Shown: positions 1-12,823, counted from the first letter of the stretch. The stretch is DNA of 64,000 nt from Aquanectria penicillioides (GCA_003415625.1 PYIU01000006.1:1798001-1862000), one strand, 5' to 3'. Made by a program: numbers and translations. The notes: generated by a model from the letters alone, not told the origin.

Positions 1-1
1 C

Positions 2-127
2 GAGAAGATGCCTTTCCCGAAGGACCGCCTCAGGACTGAAGTGTTATCATTTCTCGACACAAGTGCAAAACTTCCGGAAAGATACGAAGAACTCATGAAG
101 GAGACACAGAAGGTACAAGACGGATGA
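2..127 (+). CDS. 3' end of an unidentified gene (partial)
   Basis: A reading frame open from the window edge ends at a TGA at 125-127. It encodes about 41 residues, charged and helical-looking, with the tail KETQKVQDG. The upstream part lies outside the window, so no start or domain can be seen and I do not recognise the family. It would be convergent with YTM1, with about 150 bp between the two stops, which is a common spacing for fungal neighbours. It could also be a chance open frame, since only one of the three forward frames stays open this far. Confidence 0.35.
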   Translation, partial: EKMPFPKDRLRTEVLSFLDTSAKLPERYEELMKETQKVQDG

Positions 128-276
128 GTATACATATGGAACGATAGCATTGGAATAATGGCCTGCTGCCGCCGTCATGAGAGAGATGCACTTGATTCCG
201 GATAGACAAAGTATATATACCCTTGATTTCTCGTTTCTCATAACCAGTTGCGCCTTTTGAATTTTGATGTCTAAAT

Positions 277-1760
277 CTATTGAGCCAACAAACCCCGTCC
301 CCGGTTGATCTGAACCTTCTTGTCCTCGCCACCGCTCACAATACCCCAGTTTTTATCCCAAACCACGCTCAACACCTTGGCGCCGTCACCTGACGGTGGC
401 AACTTCTTGCCCTTGAGCCACTCCCTGCCAATGGTGTACACAGGTTCGCTGACGGTGCCGCCACCTTCCTCCGAGGTTCCCATGCGCACGCTGCGCAGAT
501 CCCACACACGGCATGTGCTGTCGTGTGAACCAGACACAAGGGAGTATTCGTTGTCGGGGGAAGATGAGAGCGATACAACCATGTTGGCGTGGCCACGGAG
601 GGTCATGGCAGAGGTCGTGGAAGCCGACTCCCGGGGGTCCAGGAGCGTGATGTGTCGGGCTGACGAACCGGCGGCGACCAGGGAGGATCCTGGCAGAGCA
701 GCGGCGCAAAGGAGAGGGTGCAATGTTGTTAATCGACTGACCTCGCGCTGGGTGGTCAAGTCAATAGTCCTGAAGGTGTGGTCCTTGGACGCCGAGTAGG
801 CCACAGTTGAGTCGTTGGGGTGGAAAATGGCGGCTGTGACAGGTTCATCATGGAGTGACATCATGGCCAGAGGGCCTCGCTGGGCGGTGTTGGCGGCGCT
901 CGAGAGCTTGGCTCGCTTGGTGCTGTGTGCTGAAGGCAGGCTTTCAGGGTCGGCCTGAGGAGCGGTGCGTTTTGAAGACGACCAGAGACCGACACGGCCG
1001 TCGGACGAGGCTGTGAGGATACGCTTGGTGGAGCCGTTGATGTCAATGCTGTTGATGTCCTTCTCGTGGCCCCAGAGCTCCATGTTAGCCTTGAGGGTGC
1101 CGGAGAAGCCATCATCGGATTCGCTGTAGTCCCAGACGATAACCTTGCGGTCCAGACCAGCTGAGGCGAGCTGCTTCTGAGAAACCCACTTCACTGTGTT
1201 GACCCTCTGGGTGTGGCCGCCAGTCTTGGAGACAGCAATTGCGTCACCGGAAGGATTCCAAATTCTCACGAGGCCATCATAGGACGAACTAGCCACGCGC
1301 TCCTGCACATTGGCGTCGCCAGCCAAAATACCAGCAGCGGAGGTTGCAGACAGGATATCGACACCGCTGACCCAATCATCGTGCTCGAAGCTTGCCTCGT
1401 AGACTGGAGGAAGCAGACTGCGGACATACTGCAGAGTCAGAGTAGACTCGGAAGAAAGACCCTTGGTGGCGAGGTATTCGTCGATGGAGGTGCGGAGAAA
1501 AGTGCCGTTGGCGAGGAAATCGAGGGGAATGGGGGAGGAGGTGCCGAGCATAGTCTCGGAGTTGAGAATGCGGGAGAGGCCATATCGCTTAATGTCTTGA
1601 GGTTCCCGTCAGTAAAATTGTTCAAATAGGTCAACAATGAAGCGGTCATCGGCGTCGCAAACGTACCAGCTGGGACGAGAAGCTGGCGCTTCGATTCCGG
1701 GAGGACGAGGTCCTGCTCGTTAGTGGTGAAGACGACCTTCACCTGCGCGACGTCGCCCAT
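277..1760 (-). CDS. YTM1: Ribosome biogenesis protein YTM1 (WDR12 family)
   Basis: Nucle(ol)ar WD40 protein of the NOP7-ERB1-YTM1 (PeBoW) complex needed for 27S pre-rRNA processing and 60S subunit maturation. Two exons: 1667-1760 and 277-1595, with a 71-nt intron (1596-1666; GTACGT donor, CAAG acceptor). Splicing joins VPA to D-IKRYGLSRILNSE, which restores the family's N-terminal NLE/ubiquitin-like domain (about residues 1-90). In the family this domain contacts the AAA-ATPase Rea1/Midasin. WD40 repeats fill about residues 105-470, with visible repeat ends VRIWNPSG, VIVWDYSE, VGLWSSS and CRVWDLRS. The spliced length of 470 aa fits fungal YTM1. The start was chosen because MGDVAQVKVVFTT is the expected N-terminus. 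A lysine/arginine-containing insert between blades (SAHSTKRAKLS) is typical of fungal orthologues. Domain and role come from family knowledge; splice sites are read directly. Confidence 0.95.
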
Positions 1761-3257
1761 CTTGAATAGGGACTCTCTTCGTACAGAATATGGTTTGTAG
1801 GATAAAATTGGATTAGGCGAACAGTATTCTGCCGTCCGCGTGGAGCTTCGGTTGCTCCGGGTATCTCAGTTGGTCGTGCACGCAGGTATATTCCAGCATG
1901 GCCGTTCGCAGAGACGATGGGAGTACAAAAAAAATTAGAAAATTTGGTAGCCTCGCCAATGGTTGCCCCACCGCGGGGCGGTTCGTGGCGCCCATCTAGC
2001 CAATGATCATACGGGATAACTACGAGGCTGGAATTTTTTTTCTTGGTATGTTCTTGTGATATCGACAGAAACCCAGGAGCCCCACAGTAAACTTGGCCGA
2101 TTCTTTCACCTTACTTTGTCGTTTTGTTCGGCTTCATAATATCCTAATACAAGTTAAATCAATTACATGTTTGCTTTTGTTAATGAAAATCGTCTAGATG
2201 CAGCTAAGGCATTGAGATGGGTTTTGTTTGGTGGTCATCTAAGTGTATTTGCTATATCACCTTCTTTCTATACTGTCACTGACCTGCAACTCTTGTTACC
2301 CAGACATCCTGGGACACAACCTTGCCGCTCTTTATCTTGACATTTCATCGTCTTAGATAATTCCAGGGCCACTTTGAAACTTGGGCTCATTATGAGCCAG
2401 ATATTTGTCCTCGGCTCGTATGTAGGACTCGGTGGCTAAGGGTCAGACCAGACCATAGTGCATCATTGTTGTGATATTGAATTGCTGATTTTCACATTGT
2501 GGAAAATATTGTGAATGTCAAGAGGTGTTGAGATCGAGGCGACTAAGATGGATACACGACTTCGAAGTTTTACAACACCTGTCCTGGTGACCAAGGTTAG
2601 CGATTACCCACGATGGGAAACTGACAGGGGTCACTCGATCATGGACTTGTTGGTGGTGTTACCGTCAACCATATTTTCAAAATTTGAATTCCAGGATTAT
2701 GAGCTAAGACGTCCATGATAGAATCATCATAATGATAATCTGTTAAATGATCAATTCCTCCGCCCAGCTGCGGAATCTTGAACCTGCGCGCACCGACATG
2801 TCCGATTTCTCCCAAACAATTTCTTCATTACTTGTGGCTACGGAGATACGCATGGTATTCATCTAGAAGCCGAATTTTGAATTGCCGGTGAGTCAAGAAG
2901 TGTTCATTTGCCAAAGCTACTAGTGATCCAGCTGGTTGACGTGATCCCGCAACCGCTACCACATTCTTGGTAAGAGATATCCGATATATGTATCCGAAAA
3001 CGAGTATTCGCACCATTCCATCAACGTTTTTGCATACTGTGTGCGAGAAACCCCCACATAACAGATGATGGCCGTAGTGCAACAGAAAAGTGAATTTAGT
3101 TCAACGTCTTTAAGACCTTGATCCCACATCTATTGTTCGGTTCAAGCATGGGCCAACAAAGCTTACGCGTGAAGATGTTTAGGGTCCAAATTACCAATGG
3201 AGTCCGGGCATCCCAGCTAGGGACAAAGCAATTCCTACTCCAAAATACAAGACCCTA

Positions 3258-3276
3258 ATGCCGACGCCTTCGGCAT
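3258..3276. repeat. Short perfect hairpin ATGCCGA-n5-TCGGCAT
   Basis: Seven-base arms (3258-3264 and 3270-3276) are exact reverse complements around a 5-nt spacer. It lies in a gene-free stretch with other small palindromes, possibly remnants of a degraded element. Confidence 0.5.
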
Positions 3277-3353
3277 CTCCCTAGGAATAGGCAAAGCCGT
3301 GTAGCTAGGGGCCTTAAAATTAGGATTAGGATTCTGTATACCCACTACAAGGA

Positions 3354-3370
3354 CCCCCTCCCGGAGGGGG
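3354..3370. repeat. Perfect GC hairpin CCCCCTCC-c-GGAGGGGG
   Basis: Eight-base arms separated by one base, about 80 bp downstream of the hairpin at 3258. It is followed at 3416-3460 by three imperfect copies of a 'TCTCGCrrCTTCTr' unit. Function unknown; probably part of a decayed repeat. Confidence 0.5.
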
Positions 3371-3710
3371 GATGGGTTGCACTATCTTACGCTCCTGTCT
3401 GGCATTCAACTCCCAGTCTCGCAGCTTCTGGTCTCGCGGCTTCTAATCTCGCAACTTTAGGTCTTATATAATGCCTTTCTTTTCATACAAAGGTTTTAGA
3501 GAAAAGGTCAAGTTTTGCCCTCCAGGGGTCCTTACAGAGGGCCTCTGCCTGCAGCAAGTTAGTATCGCCATCAGCTTTAAGAAAGAGTTAAAAAGGTACG
3601 TAGATATGTATTTTTAAATAAGCTTATCCAATGGCCAATCGAATAGGGCCAATCTGACGTCTCGCCGAACGGGATTTTTTTTCGCGTAAACCAGGATGCC
3701 CTCTTTTAAA

Positions 3711-3780
3711 TAGGCAAAGCTGGAAGCTATCGACGACTCACTTCGTGTACATCACCTCTTTCTTCTGTCAGCTTTGCCTA
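3711..3780. repeat. 12-bp perfect inverted repeat, 46-bp spacer
   Basis: TAGGCAAAGCTG (3711-3722) and CAGCTTTGCCTA (3769-3780) are exact reverse complements. A third partial direct copy, ATAGGCAAAGCC, occurs near 3288. This is consistent with ends of a miniature or broken transposon, but no target duplication is evident. Confidence 0.45.
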
Positions 3781-5892
3781 ATAAAGCGCTCAGGTACATA
3801 TTGAGGGTGGGCAATCTTGAGTAGGGCCGGAGCCATCATGCGGGATATCACGTGCAAATCGGATGTTTACATTCGTTTCTAAAACAGCTGAAGTGAAACT
3901 ATTTGATATCTAAGACATCTGTGCTATTAAATGTGATTGCTCCAAGCAATTCGGAATCCCTGGAAATTTAAAAATCGAGCAAATCAGTCGACGCAATTGA
4001 AAACGTGTGGCTGTTGTTGACACTGACAGAGAACGACAGCTGTGATTCCACAGAGTAGATTGTAGATAACGCAGAGTGAAGGTATTTTGACAATAGAGTG
4101 TATCCTTCCTTATTGGGGTTTATCGTGTCTTATTGTCGAACACCAACCTGGCCGAATCATAGCATTGCACGTGTTATCTAGGAATCCAGAACTTAACTCT
4201 GAAGCAAATTCTGACTGTTAGCTTTGAACGCGGCACATGCCATTATCAATGTGCGCAACACCCAGGGCATCGTAAAGTCGGGTCCATACGATGGAGGCCT
4301 CAATATATAAATGGGAACTGTCGAGACTACTTTCATTCTTATGCCCACAAGTCTTCTCGCTTCCGGGTTTACCGGCCGGGAAGGACTCGATCGGAGATCG
4401 CGATTTAGGCCTCAAGGTGTTTCACTAAATCATGGGGAAGTGAGCTATCACCGATGCCCATACCCTAACGGCTCAAGCGGTGTGGGATGCTGGCCTAACT
4501 AGTGGGTGGAATATATTATGTCAGGCAAGACACTGCAGAGAAGATTTGAAGAAAATTTTCAAGGAGGCTCAAGAGAAAGTTGCCGGGTAATGCCGCGGTG
4601 GGATGCATCATGGAGCGTGGCTTTGCAGCAAAGGGTCTTCCCGCTCGGGAGGCTGCCATCCGGCAAACGAGTTTCTTTCCTTCTTCTTCTTTCTTCTTCG
4701 TCAGCCCTGGTATGAAGCCTTTGGGTCAAGCCAAAAAGCTCCCCTTATTTCCTGCCCTGTGGCTTCGATAAGCCAGACGGTCTATGGAAAGGTGCGTCTC
4801 GGAGCAATTACAGATAAACATGGGGGTGCAAGTGAGACATGGGAGGGAGCGATAGCGGAGCCTGTGCCAAGGCGAATGGATATTCGAGAGCAATGAATGG
4901 CATTGTGCTGGAATGGAAAGATAAAAAAAAAATTCATATTACACATGCAAAGGAAACCCTAGGACAGGTACGCACAATAATTTCCCAGCCTGCATCTGCA
5001 CGTCTTCAGTAACAGAAGAGATGACGCTTGTGATGCATATGTGCACAGGGATGATGAGATGCATGTGGCCCAGGATAGCATAGCATTTTAATCTCGGTGG
5101 GAGCAGTCGTGCAACTCGGTGAAGCACCCCGGAACTTCGAAGCGCCTAGCCGCGCACTTAGAGGAAGCCAAGGCCCAAGTTTGGCTGAAACTAATTAGGT
5201 GGTGCAAGAATCCTCGGGGTGCATTGTGCCGCGTCAAGTGAAGCTTGGATAGTCTGTGAGATGAGTGAGAACCCCGACGGGATAGTCGCCCCCCTGGCAT
5301 GGTTGGCATTCCCCCACATTCCATGTCGTCATCCCGGTCAGACCAAGAAGTGCTAGGGATGCATGCAACCCAACAGCAACCAGACATGGCAGGGCATCAC
5401 GGATGCTGGCTAACACGGATTCGGCTTTGTTCCAGCTGTTTTGGGCCTGGCATGCGCTCAACATGTTGATTGTCGGGCGATTTGCAGCTAAGCAAAGAGA
5501 CATACAGTAGCAAACTGCGTTGGATAGGTAGCAAGCAAGTGGCAGGGTTGTTTTCTCGTTGGGGGGAGGGGGGAAGTTTTCATGGTCAATATTGCACCGA
5601 GAATAAAACTAAGAACTAGGAGGAGAGGGAACAATAACATCCATCTGCCTCGAGGAGATTTGACTGAAACACTTTGGAGTGCTGAGAGGTTCAGACCAGG
5701 GCCTCGGCTCGCCCGAGCGTGGCTACAGTGGCGTCTCCAGGTCTGAGGGGGAGCAGAATACCTAACGTGGGAAAAAGGAGGGGGCAACAAGCCCAGTGAC
5801 CTGAGGTGGTCGGCATGGGAACGAGCTCGGGTGTGGATTGAGGGTTAAGCGCTCCACAGACCCAGCCGAATGGAGGAGAGTTATTTCGTGGG

Positions 5893-5950
5893 TGAGGAGG
5901 AGGAGGTGGTGGTGGTGGTGGTGGTGGCGGTGGTGGTGGAGAAGGAGGAG
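5893..5950. repeat. GGA/GGT trinucleotide microsatellite
   Basis: Tandem GAG/GGT triplets with one GGC interruption. They give spurious poly-Val or poly-His open frames on the two strands. Confidence 0.9.
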
Positions 5951-6375
5951 AATGAAGATGAGGCCGTCGTTGTCCACTTTACGATGAAGAATGGATCTCA
6001 GAACGCCTGTCTCTCTCTCCACTGGAGCTTGGGGTGGATGGGGATGGAGATGATGGAGATGAGAGAGCTTAGGCGGGGCAGCTTTTGGGGCTTCTCGGCG
6101 AACGTTGTGGCGGGCGTGGGGGCGAGGGGCCCTTGGGGCCGTTGCTTGGTGGTAGCTCCCCACTGGACTCCTCTGCTAGACTCACCGGTTGCCAATCCCC
6201 AGGCCACAAGCGCCCCAGGTCTCTCCACTGGATGTTCTGGAGCGGGATCGCTAGCACATCCCAGTGCCCAGGCGTGCCAGGGCCTAAACCCAGGGCGATC
6301 TTATCGGGCTGGTCCTACAGACTATGTAGGGAGCTAAAGTACATGATGCACCGCACCACCTCCCATGTTCCCATG

Positions 6376-7122
6376 GAGAAAAACCTACTGTGCCTGTCAC
6401 CTGCCCACCATTCGTTCGCCGCTGGCCTCGCTCCCCGCCCTGTGCCTGTGCCTGTGCTCCATCCAGCTCCAGATCCAAGCAAGGTTGCTCGCTCTCTCTC
6501 ACCGTCCTGTCGCTGCGCTCAAGGCTCCTTGCGCGTGCTGGGTTTTCTTTTTTGAATAATCCGTTTCCTGGTTTCGCAAACACCACTGTTGCACCCCGGC
6601 GCACTCGCCCCCGCGGCTTCCTCGAATCCCCCCCCCCAACGGCCCGACGACACACAAGGGGGCCGACAAGTGAAGCTATCCCCAGACTGTGCGTAGAGCA
6701 GGTGAGCAGGTCGCCTTACTGGCAGTGCACACTCGGTGCCCCCCTCCAATCAACCTCTTAGCGTTGTAGCGCACGGCGCACCCTCCTCCTCCTCCACCTG
6801 CACTCAACAAACCCTGTTCGCTTGCTCGCTTGCTGATCCCGTCGCATTCAGCAGCGCCTGTGACGCAACCTCACCACCACCTCCTCTTCTCGACTCTCCC
6901 CCGACCAGCTCCGGTCTCGCCTCTTAGCCGCCAAAAATCTCTTCAATTGGCTTCTCCCAGCTCCCGTACAGCTTCATCTTCACCAAGCATCTTTATTCCC
7001 CCCCCCTTTGACCCTTCCCCCGTGCTCCGCCGCGTGCCAGATCCAGCCATCTGCAGCAGCATTGTCAGATCATCAACGCCTGACCCCTCAACGCCCAGCG
7101 TGCCCAACGCCTCAGAATTGCC
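6376..7122 (+). promoter_or_regulatory. Glycogen synthase leader/promoter, pyrimidine-rich and ATG-free
   Basis: No ATG occurs on the plus strand from 6376 to the start codon at 7123 (about 745 nt). The tract is strongly C/T-rich, especially 6775-7020, as in long 5' untranslated leaders of filamentous fungi. The transcription start cannot be placed from sequence. A GGTGAGC at 6700 could be a leader-intron donor, which is unproven. Confidence 0.45.
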
Positions 7123-9477
7123 ATGGGTTCCGACGGCGAGCCGAGTCAGACCCGCGACATCAAGAACCACCTGCTCTTTGAGATTGCCACCGAGGTAGCT
7201 CATCGAGGTGAGCTCCTGCGCAAACCCACTGACCCGCCCCCCAGCTGCTTGCTAACTCACGCCTCAATCATCCAGTCGGCGGTATCTACTCTGTCATCAA
7301 GTCCAAGGCACCGGTCACAACCGCCGAATATGGCGACCGCTATACCCTCATCGGCCCCCTCAACCACCAATCGGTCCGTTCTTGTCCGGTGTTTCCACTG
7401 CAGCTTTTGCCCATGCTAACAGCCCCTAGGCCAACGTCGAGGTGGAGGAAATGGAGCCTACAAACCTAGAGATTGCCGCCACCATGAAGTCGATGAAGGA
7501 ACGAGGAATCGGCATTCTCTACGGCCGGTGGCTCATTGAGGGCGCCCCCAGAGTTCTTCTCATCGACACCAAGACTGCTTACGGCCACCTGGACGAGTGG
7601 AAAACCGATCTCTGGAACGTCGCCAGTATTCCCTCGCCACCCAACGACGACGAGACCAACGAGGCTATCGTCTTCGGCTACCTCGTCGCGTGGTTCTTAG
7701 GAGAGGTAGCCAAATCTGCCCCACTGTCCTGCACGTGTTTCTTTACTAATTCTCCTCCAGTTCGTCGTTCACGAGAAAAAGCGGGCGGTCATTGCCCACT
7801 TTCACGAGTGGCTGGCTGGCGTTGCTTTGCCCCTCGCCAAGAAGCGTCGTATCGACGTCACCACCATCTTCACCACCCATGCCACGCTCCTCGGCCGATA
7901 CCTCTGCGCCGGCTCTGTGGATTTCTACAACAACCTCCAATGGTTCGATGTCGATGCCGAGGCTGGAAAGCGAGGGATTTACCACCGATACTGTATCGAG
8001 CGAGCGGCTGCCCACGCCTGCGATGTCTTCACCACCGTCTCCCACATCACCGCCTTCGAGTCTGAGCACTTGCTAAAACGAAAGCCCGATGGCGTTCTGC
8101 CCAACGGTCTCAATGTTACCAAGTTCTCCGCTGTCCACGAATTCCAAAACCTTCATCAACAAGCCAAGGAGAAGATCCATGACTTTGTGCGGGGTCACTT
8201 CTACGGACACTACGACTTCGAGCCCGATAACACTCTCTACGTCTTTACTGCGGGTCGTTACGAGTTCCGCAATAAGGGCGTCGACATGTTCATCGAGTCT
8301 CTGGCTCGCCTGAACCACCGTCTCAAGGCTGCAGGCAGCAAGATGACGGTCGTGGCCTTCATTATTATGCCCGCCCAAACGACCTCTCTCACAGTAGAGG
8401 CCCTTAAGGGCCAGGCGGTCATCAAGTCGCTGAGGGACACCACCCACGTCATCGAGCAGAGCATTGGACGCCGCATCTTCGAGCGATCGCTCAAGTGGCA
8501 CGAGGGTGACCCCATGCCTGATGAGAAGGAGCTCATTTCCGCTCAGGATCGAGTTCTGCTCCGCCGACGCCTCTTCGCCATGAAGCGCCACGGTCTCCCT
8601 CCTATCGTCACCCACAACATGGTCAACGACCACGAAGACCCCGTTCTGAACCAGATCAGACGGGTACAGATGTTTAATGACCCTACCGATCGGGTCAAGG
8701 TCGTCTTCCACCCCGAGTTCCTCAACTCTGCGAACCCCGTCCTTCCTCTGGACTACGATGACTTTGTCCGAGGCTGCCACCTGGGCGTTTTCCCTTCCTA
8801 CTACGAGCCCTGGGGATATACCCCCGCCGAGTGTACCGTTATGGGCGTCCCCAGCATCACTACTAACCTGTCTGGTTTCGGTTGCTATATGGAGGAGCTT
8901 ATTGAGAACTCGAGCGACTACGGAATCTACATTGTCGACCGCCGCACGAAGGGTGTCGACGACTCGGTCAATCAACTGACGTCGTACATGTTCGACTTCT
9001 GTGCAAAGAGCCGCCGACAACGCATCAACCAGCGAAACCGCACCGAACGCTTGAGCGACCTTCTCGACTGGAAGCGAATGGGCATGGAGTACGTCAAGGC
9101 CCGTCAATTGGCCCTGCGCCGCGCCTATCCCGCATCCTTCACTGGTGATGAGGAGGATGACTTCATTCCCGGCGTCGAGCAGAAGATTTCCCGACCATTC
9201 TCTGTCCCCGGTTCCCCGCGAGACCGAACCGGCATGATGACTCCTGGGGACTTTGCCAGCCTCCAGGAAGGCCGAGAGGGACTCAGCACCGAGGACTATG
9301 TCGCCTGGAAGCTTCCGTAAGTGGATGTCAATCAAAGATTGGATGGATTGTACTAAGAAGATTACTAGTGAGGAGGAGGACCCTGACGAGTACCCATTCC
9401 CCCTTACTCTCCGTACCAAGCAACCTGTCCCGATTAGCCCTTCTGCCAACGCCCCCCTGAACGGTACCACCCAGTAA
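7123..9477 (+). CDS. GSY: Glycogen synthase (GT3 family)
   Basis: Cytosolic enzyme that adds glucose from UDP-glucose to glycogen through alpha-1,4 bonds. Five exons: 7123-7207, 7276-7373, 7430-7705, 7761-9316 and 9369-9477. All introns are GT-AG, and the spliced product is 707 aa, matching yeast/fungal Gsy length. Residues about 28-35 read RVGGIYSV (nucleotide-sugar loop). EPWGYTPAE at about 502-510 is the conserved C-domain active-site motif. The Arg cluster [15 protein letters not shown] starting near residue 570 matches the glucose-6-phosphate-sensing helix. The tail [17 protein letters not shown] (about 635-655) matches the inhibitory phosphorylation region. The last intron leads to a short exon encoding [11 protein letters not shown], typical of fungal enzymes. 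Activity is expected to be raised by glucose-6-phosphate and lowered by phosphorylation, by analogy. No frame defects were found. Confidence 0.97.
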
Positions 9478-11195
9478 CGTTGTACAACAGTCACGACTTG
9501 CGCTATGAAGCCGATCCAATGACCCAGGGAAGAATCATTTGTTATTTATTATGCTCAGTAAAGTTGGTGGGCGGGAAAGAGTTGGGAATGGATTTCGCCA
9601 CCCTGGGAAAGAAACTTGCATTATGATGGCTGGTGTTACCTGCTCATCCACGTTGTGGAATTACGCATTTACCTTGTTCCTGTTGATAGGTTAAGCCGTA
9701 TGATAAGGAGCTGTTCAATAAGCCATTGATACGCAACTGCTTTGAGATGTCTTCCTCGTTGTGTGATTGTTTTGCGAAGCTGAAGCAGTGACGCCTGCAA
9801 AAATCCCCGTAATTGAGTTTTATCCAGCTACGGAAAGCAGTTCCAAAGCACGGTGAAGGATGCCACTGGTAGTATTCAATTCAACCCATATTTCCCAGGC
9901 CTCGTTTGCAAATTCATCTGAATCAAACCTACCACGTTTTAACTTTCTCACGTTGTTGATTTTGAACTACGAGCTCAGTTGGTTCGATTCATTCTCGCGT
10001 TGCGTTGCGTGGCAGTCACCGTGTCGTGTCGCCAGTGTCGCACTCTTGACACGAGAGTCGAGATACTACCAGAGGGAGTACAGCATTTATTATCAAACGG
10101 TGGCTCAAACCAGACGACGCAGCAACATGCGAGTTCTGTCTCACTGATGTTCATGGTTTAGTCCGTCAGTCAAAGGTAGTGTTGGTGAGGATCACCCAGT
10201 CTTGAATCTGGCTATGATGAAGTCAGTTCTCCGAAGGTAGGTCCTCGATCAGTGAAACTCCAAGATCTGATAATTCATCGATCTACCGTAAAAATGATTT
10301 TCCTTTCCTAATTACGAGCATTTACACCTTAGGATATATTTTAAGCCTGTTGTGCAGCAGTTACATGATGTCCCATCCGGTCAGTTTCCAGCAGCGTGAA
10401 TGGAAGAATCAACCAATTCATCACATCCATCGAGGTGTAGACAAATGGAAGTAACTCTCTACCAGGTAAATTTAATCAAAGGCACATACTCAACAGTTTC
10501 GAAGTATAACGTCGAATGAGCCGGTTGTGAGTCGCGTATAAGGAAGCCCAATTCAGGGATAGATAAAACATTTAGTTTCTCCATTTAAACATAGAAAGAT
10601 GCGAACGCATTATCATAATCCATGCTGACATACAGTTAGTTAGTTAGTCTAGTATTGAGCACGTACTCAAACCCCGCCGCTATACCAATGGACAGCCCAA
10701 GAACACTCCCTTCACCTTCTACCAAGTGAAAGTAGAAAGGCGATAACTGAGCTCTACCTCAACATTTATCATACGTGTCCTTGGATGGATTTCCTGTTAG
10801 TTTGTAAATCAACTATTGAGTTAAGCTCAGCCACCATCCTCTTCAATATTCCCCTCGTTTTCAGAGACCAACACAACAACAGGAGGATTGCAGATACAGC
10901 TTCACGTTGGCTTCCGCACCAACACCAACACGAACGCCGCATCGCTCGCATGGCATCACCAAACATGACAACTCGAATAAAAGGATCCGATCCCGCTAGT
11001 TTCTGCTGGATATCAACCAGCACTGCCATCGATCACGAACCATATAGTCAAGCCCCTCCAATATCAGCACTCAATCGTCAACCCGTGACCTCGGATCCAT
11101 CACGGCCGAGCACACAACCTCAACCACCACCAAACCAACCAACTCCCTCAACCAGTCCCAACACTCACACGCCGCGGCACCAAGAGCTAGGTTAC

Positions 11196-11221
11196 GGGGG
11201 GGGGGGGGGGGGGGGGGGGGG
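11196..11221. repeat. Uninterrupted run of 26 G
   Basis: Poly-G on the plus strand directly after GTTAC. The length may be approximate, because such runs are prone to sequencing error. It has G-quadruplex potential. Confidence 0.9.
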
Positions 11222-12795
11222 TGCTCGGCTCAGCCATTACACATCACACACCGGGATAGCCTTTTCCTTCTCCTTCTCTCCTCAACTCAACTCGACACCA
11301 CCGCGAGCCTGAGCCAACAAACGGCACGCCCGTTCCCGCCCCATCGACGCCCCTAACATGTGTGCACACGGATTTGGAAATCCAAAGTTGACAAGTACAG
11401 ATAGACGAAAGCCAACACCGGCCACTGTGCTCCATACAGGAGCTGTATCCTGGTATCAAGGTCCCCGAGGTCTCCATTCGAGTCCTCGAATGTTCCTCTC
11501 ACCTGAATGCATTCTTTCCCAAACCACCGACCCAACATGGATATCCGGGATCATCGCCGTTCGCTCTGTATGGGGATTGTTACGTACAGTACTGTATACA
11601 AAACTGGAAATGCGATCCAACAGGCCGGATACCCGAACGTCGAGAGTTGATTGATTTCCCCTCTCCTCCTCTCCCTTGCCGTCGATCACCAAGCATCCTC
11701 CACGGGGGGGGGTTGCTCGTTGGGCCCTCAATCCCACTTCCACTACCTCCCTGTTCGGGTCCCTGTTTGGTTCCCAACAGGGGAATGATGATCGCCCGCA
11801 CCGTCCAACCTTGAAGGTAACAGTCAAAGGTCCTGATGTAACCACCACTGGTTCTCCGCTCCACGAAATCTGCCTCCCCAGACCAGGGATCGCCGCCACG
11901 GCGCTGGAGCTGGAGCTGGAGCTGGAGCTGGGGCAGCAGGGGACCACAGCACAGCTCTTGTGTCCCGCCACGCAATGTCCTCACAGTGTGGTGCTCCAAG
12001 CTCCTACTTCTTGGTTGTCGTCATCGTCTCCTCCAGACAGAAACGCACAAGTTAGAAACAAACGAAAAGGTCGTCTCCGCCGCGCAAAAGCTATACGCAA
12101 TCGCACTCAATTCACAACAAGACGACAGTGGATATCTCGGGACCACCGCCCATCTCGGAGCGAGGAAGAAGGAACCCAATGTTGCCCCGAGCTGACTCGA
12201 GGTCCGTGATGGCGTGCAGAGGTGATAGGCGGACTATCACGAGCAGGTCTGTTTCATCAGGCGGAGGTGCATGTGCACGTTCCTGCTGGTATGGAAGAAG
12301 TCCCCATCAAATCTGTTCCCAGACGAAAGACTCAAAGGGCCGAGCAGGCCATGCCTAGTTTCCTGCTTGTGCTCTCTTATCGTCAAGGAACGACCTTGGT
12401 AGGGAGCAAAGATACTCCGTATATGAAGTGCCCATCCAGCATTGCATCCGTAGATGTGAGGATCGTGGGGCCCCGAGGATCCCGGTCCCTCAGGATTGTG
12501 CTTCCTCCGTGCGTGGAGAACGGCAGCTTGAGGTAAATGACAAAGTCACTCTGCAAATCGACGATACTGTGTGTCGACAGAAGCTACGGGGCTCAATGGA
12601 TGGGCCCCAGAGCCGTAGCTGTGTCTCAGCTCTGACCACATTCCCACGTTTAGGTTGAGCGGCATCTCCACCGGCCGTTGGACGTGGGACGCACTGTAGG
12701 TACAATACAGTGTGTCAGAGTGTGCACATGTAATAACATGCTAATCTTAGTTGACTGACTCTGAGGCTGTAGTACGTGCAGTGTGTCACCGTCAA

Positions 12796-12823
12796 TGTCA
12801 TTGTCATTGTCATTGTCATTGTC
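12796..12823. repeat. TGTCAT hexanucleotide array
   Basis: About 4.7 copies of TGTCAT in tandem in otherwise unremarkable non-coding DNA. Confidence 0.85.

Larger units (their letters stand above)
1761..7122. other. Intergenic, YTM1 to glycogen synthase (divergent)
   Basis: About 5.4 kb without a convincing gene; short open frames show no recognisable domain or codon bias. The part 2000-4500 is somewhat AT-richer and carries small hairpins and inverted repeats (3258-3276, 3354-3370, 3711-3780) that look like debris of a mobile element. A GGT/GGA microsatellite lies at 5893-5950. The last ~750 bp is the pyrimidine-rich, ATG-free leader of glycogen synthase. Confidence 0.6.

Noticed and set aside
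5762..6337. Overlapping frames with poly-Val (plus) and poly-His (minus)
   Set aside because: Produced by the GGT/GGA microsatellite; no domain on either strand.
10785..12209. Frames of 170-180 codons (10785-11312, 11676-12209)
   Set aside because: Low-complexity, contain the G26 run or a CTGGAG array, overlap antisense frames and resemble no protein family.
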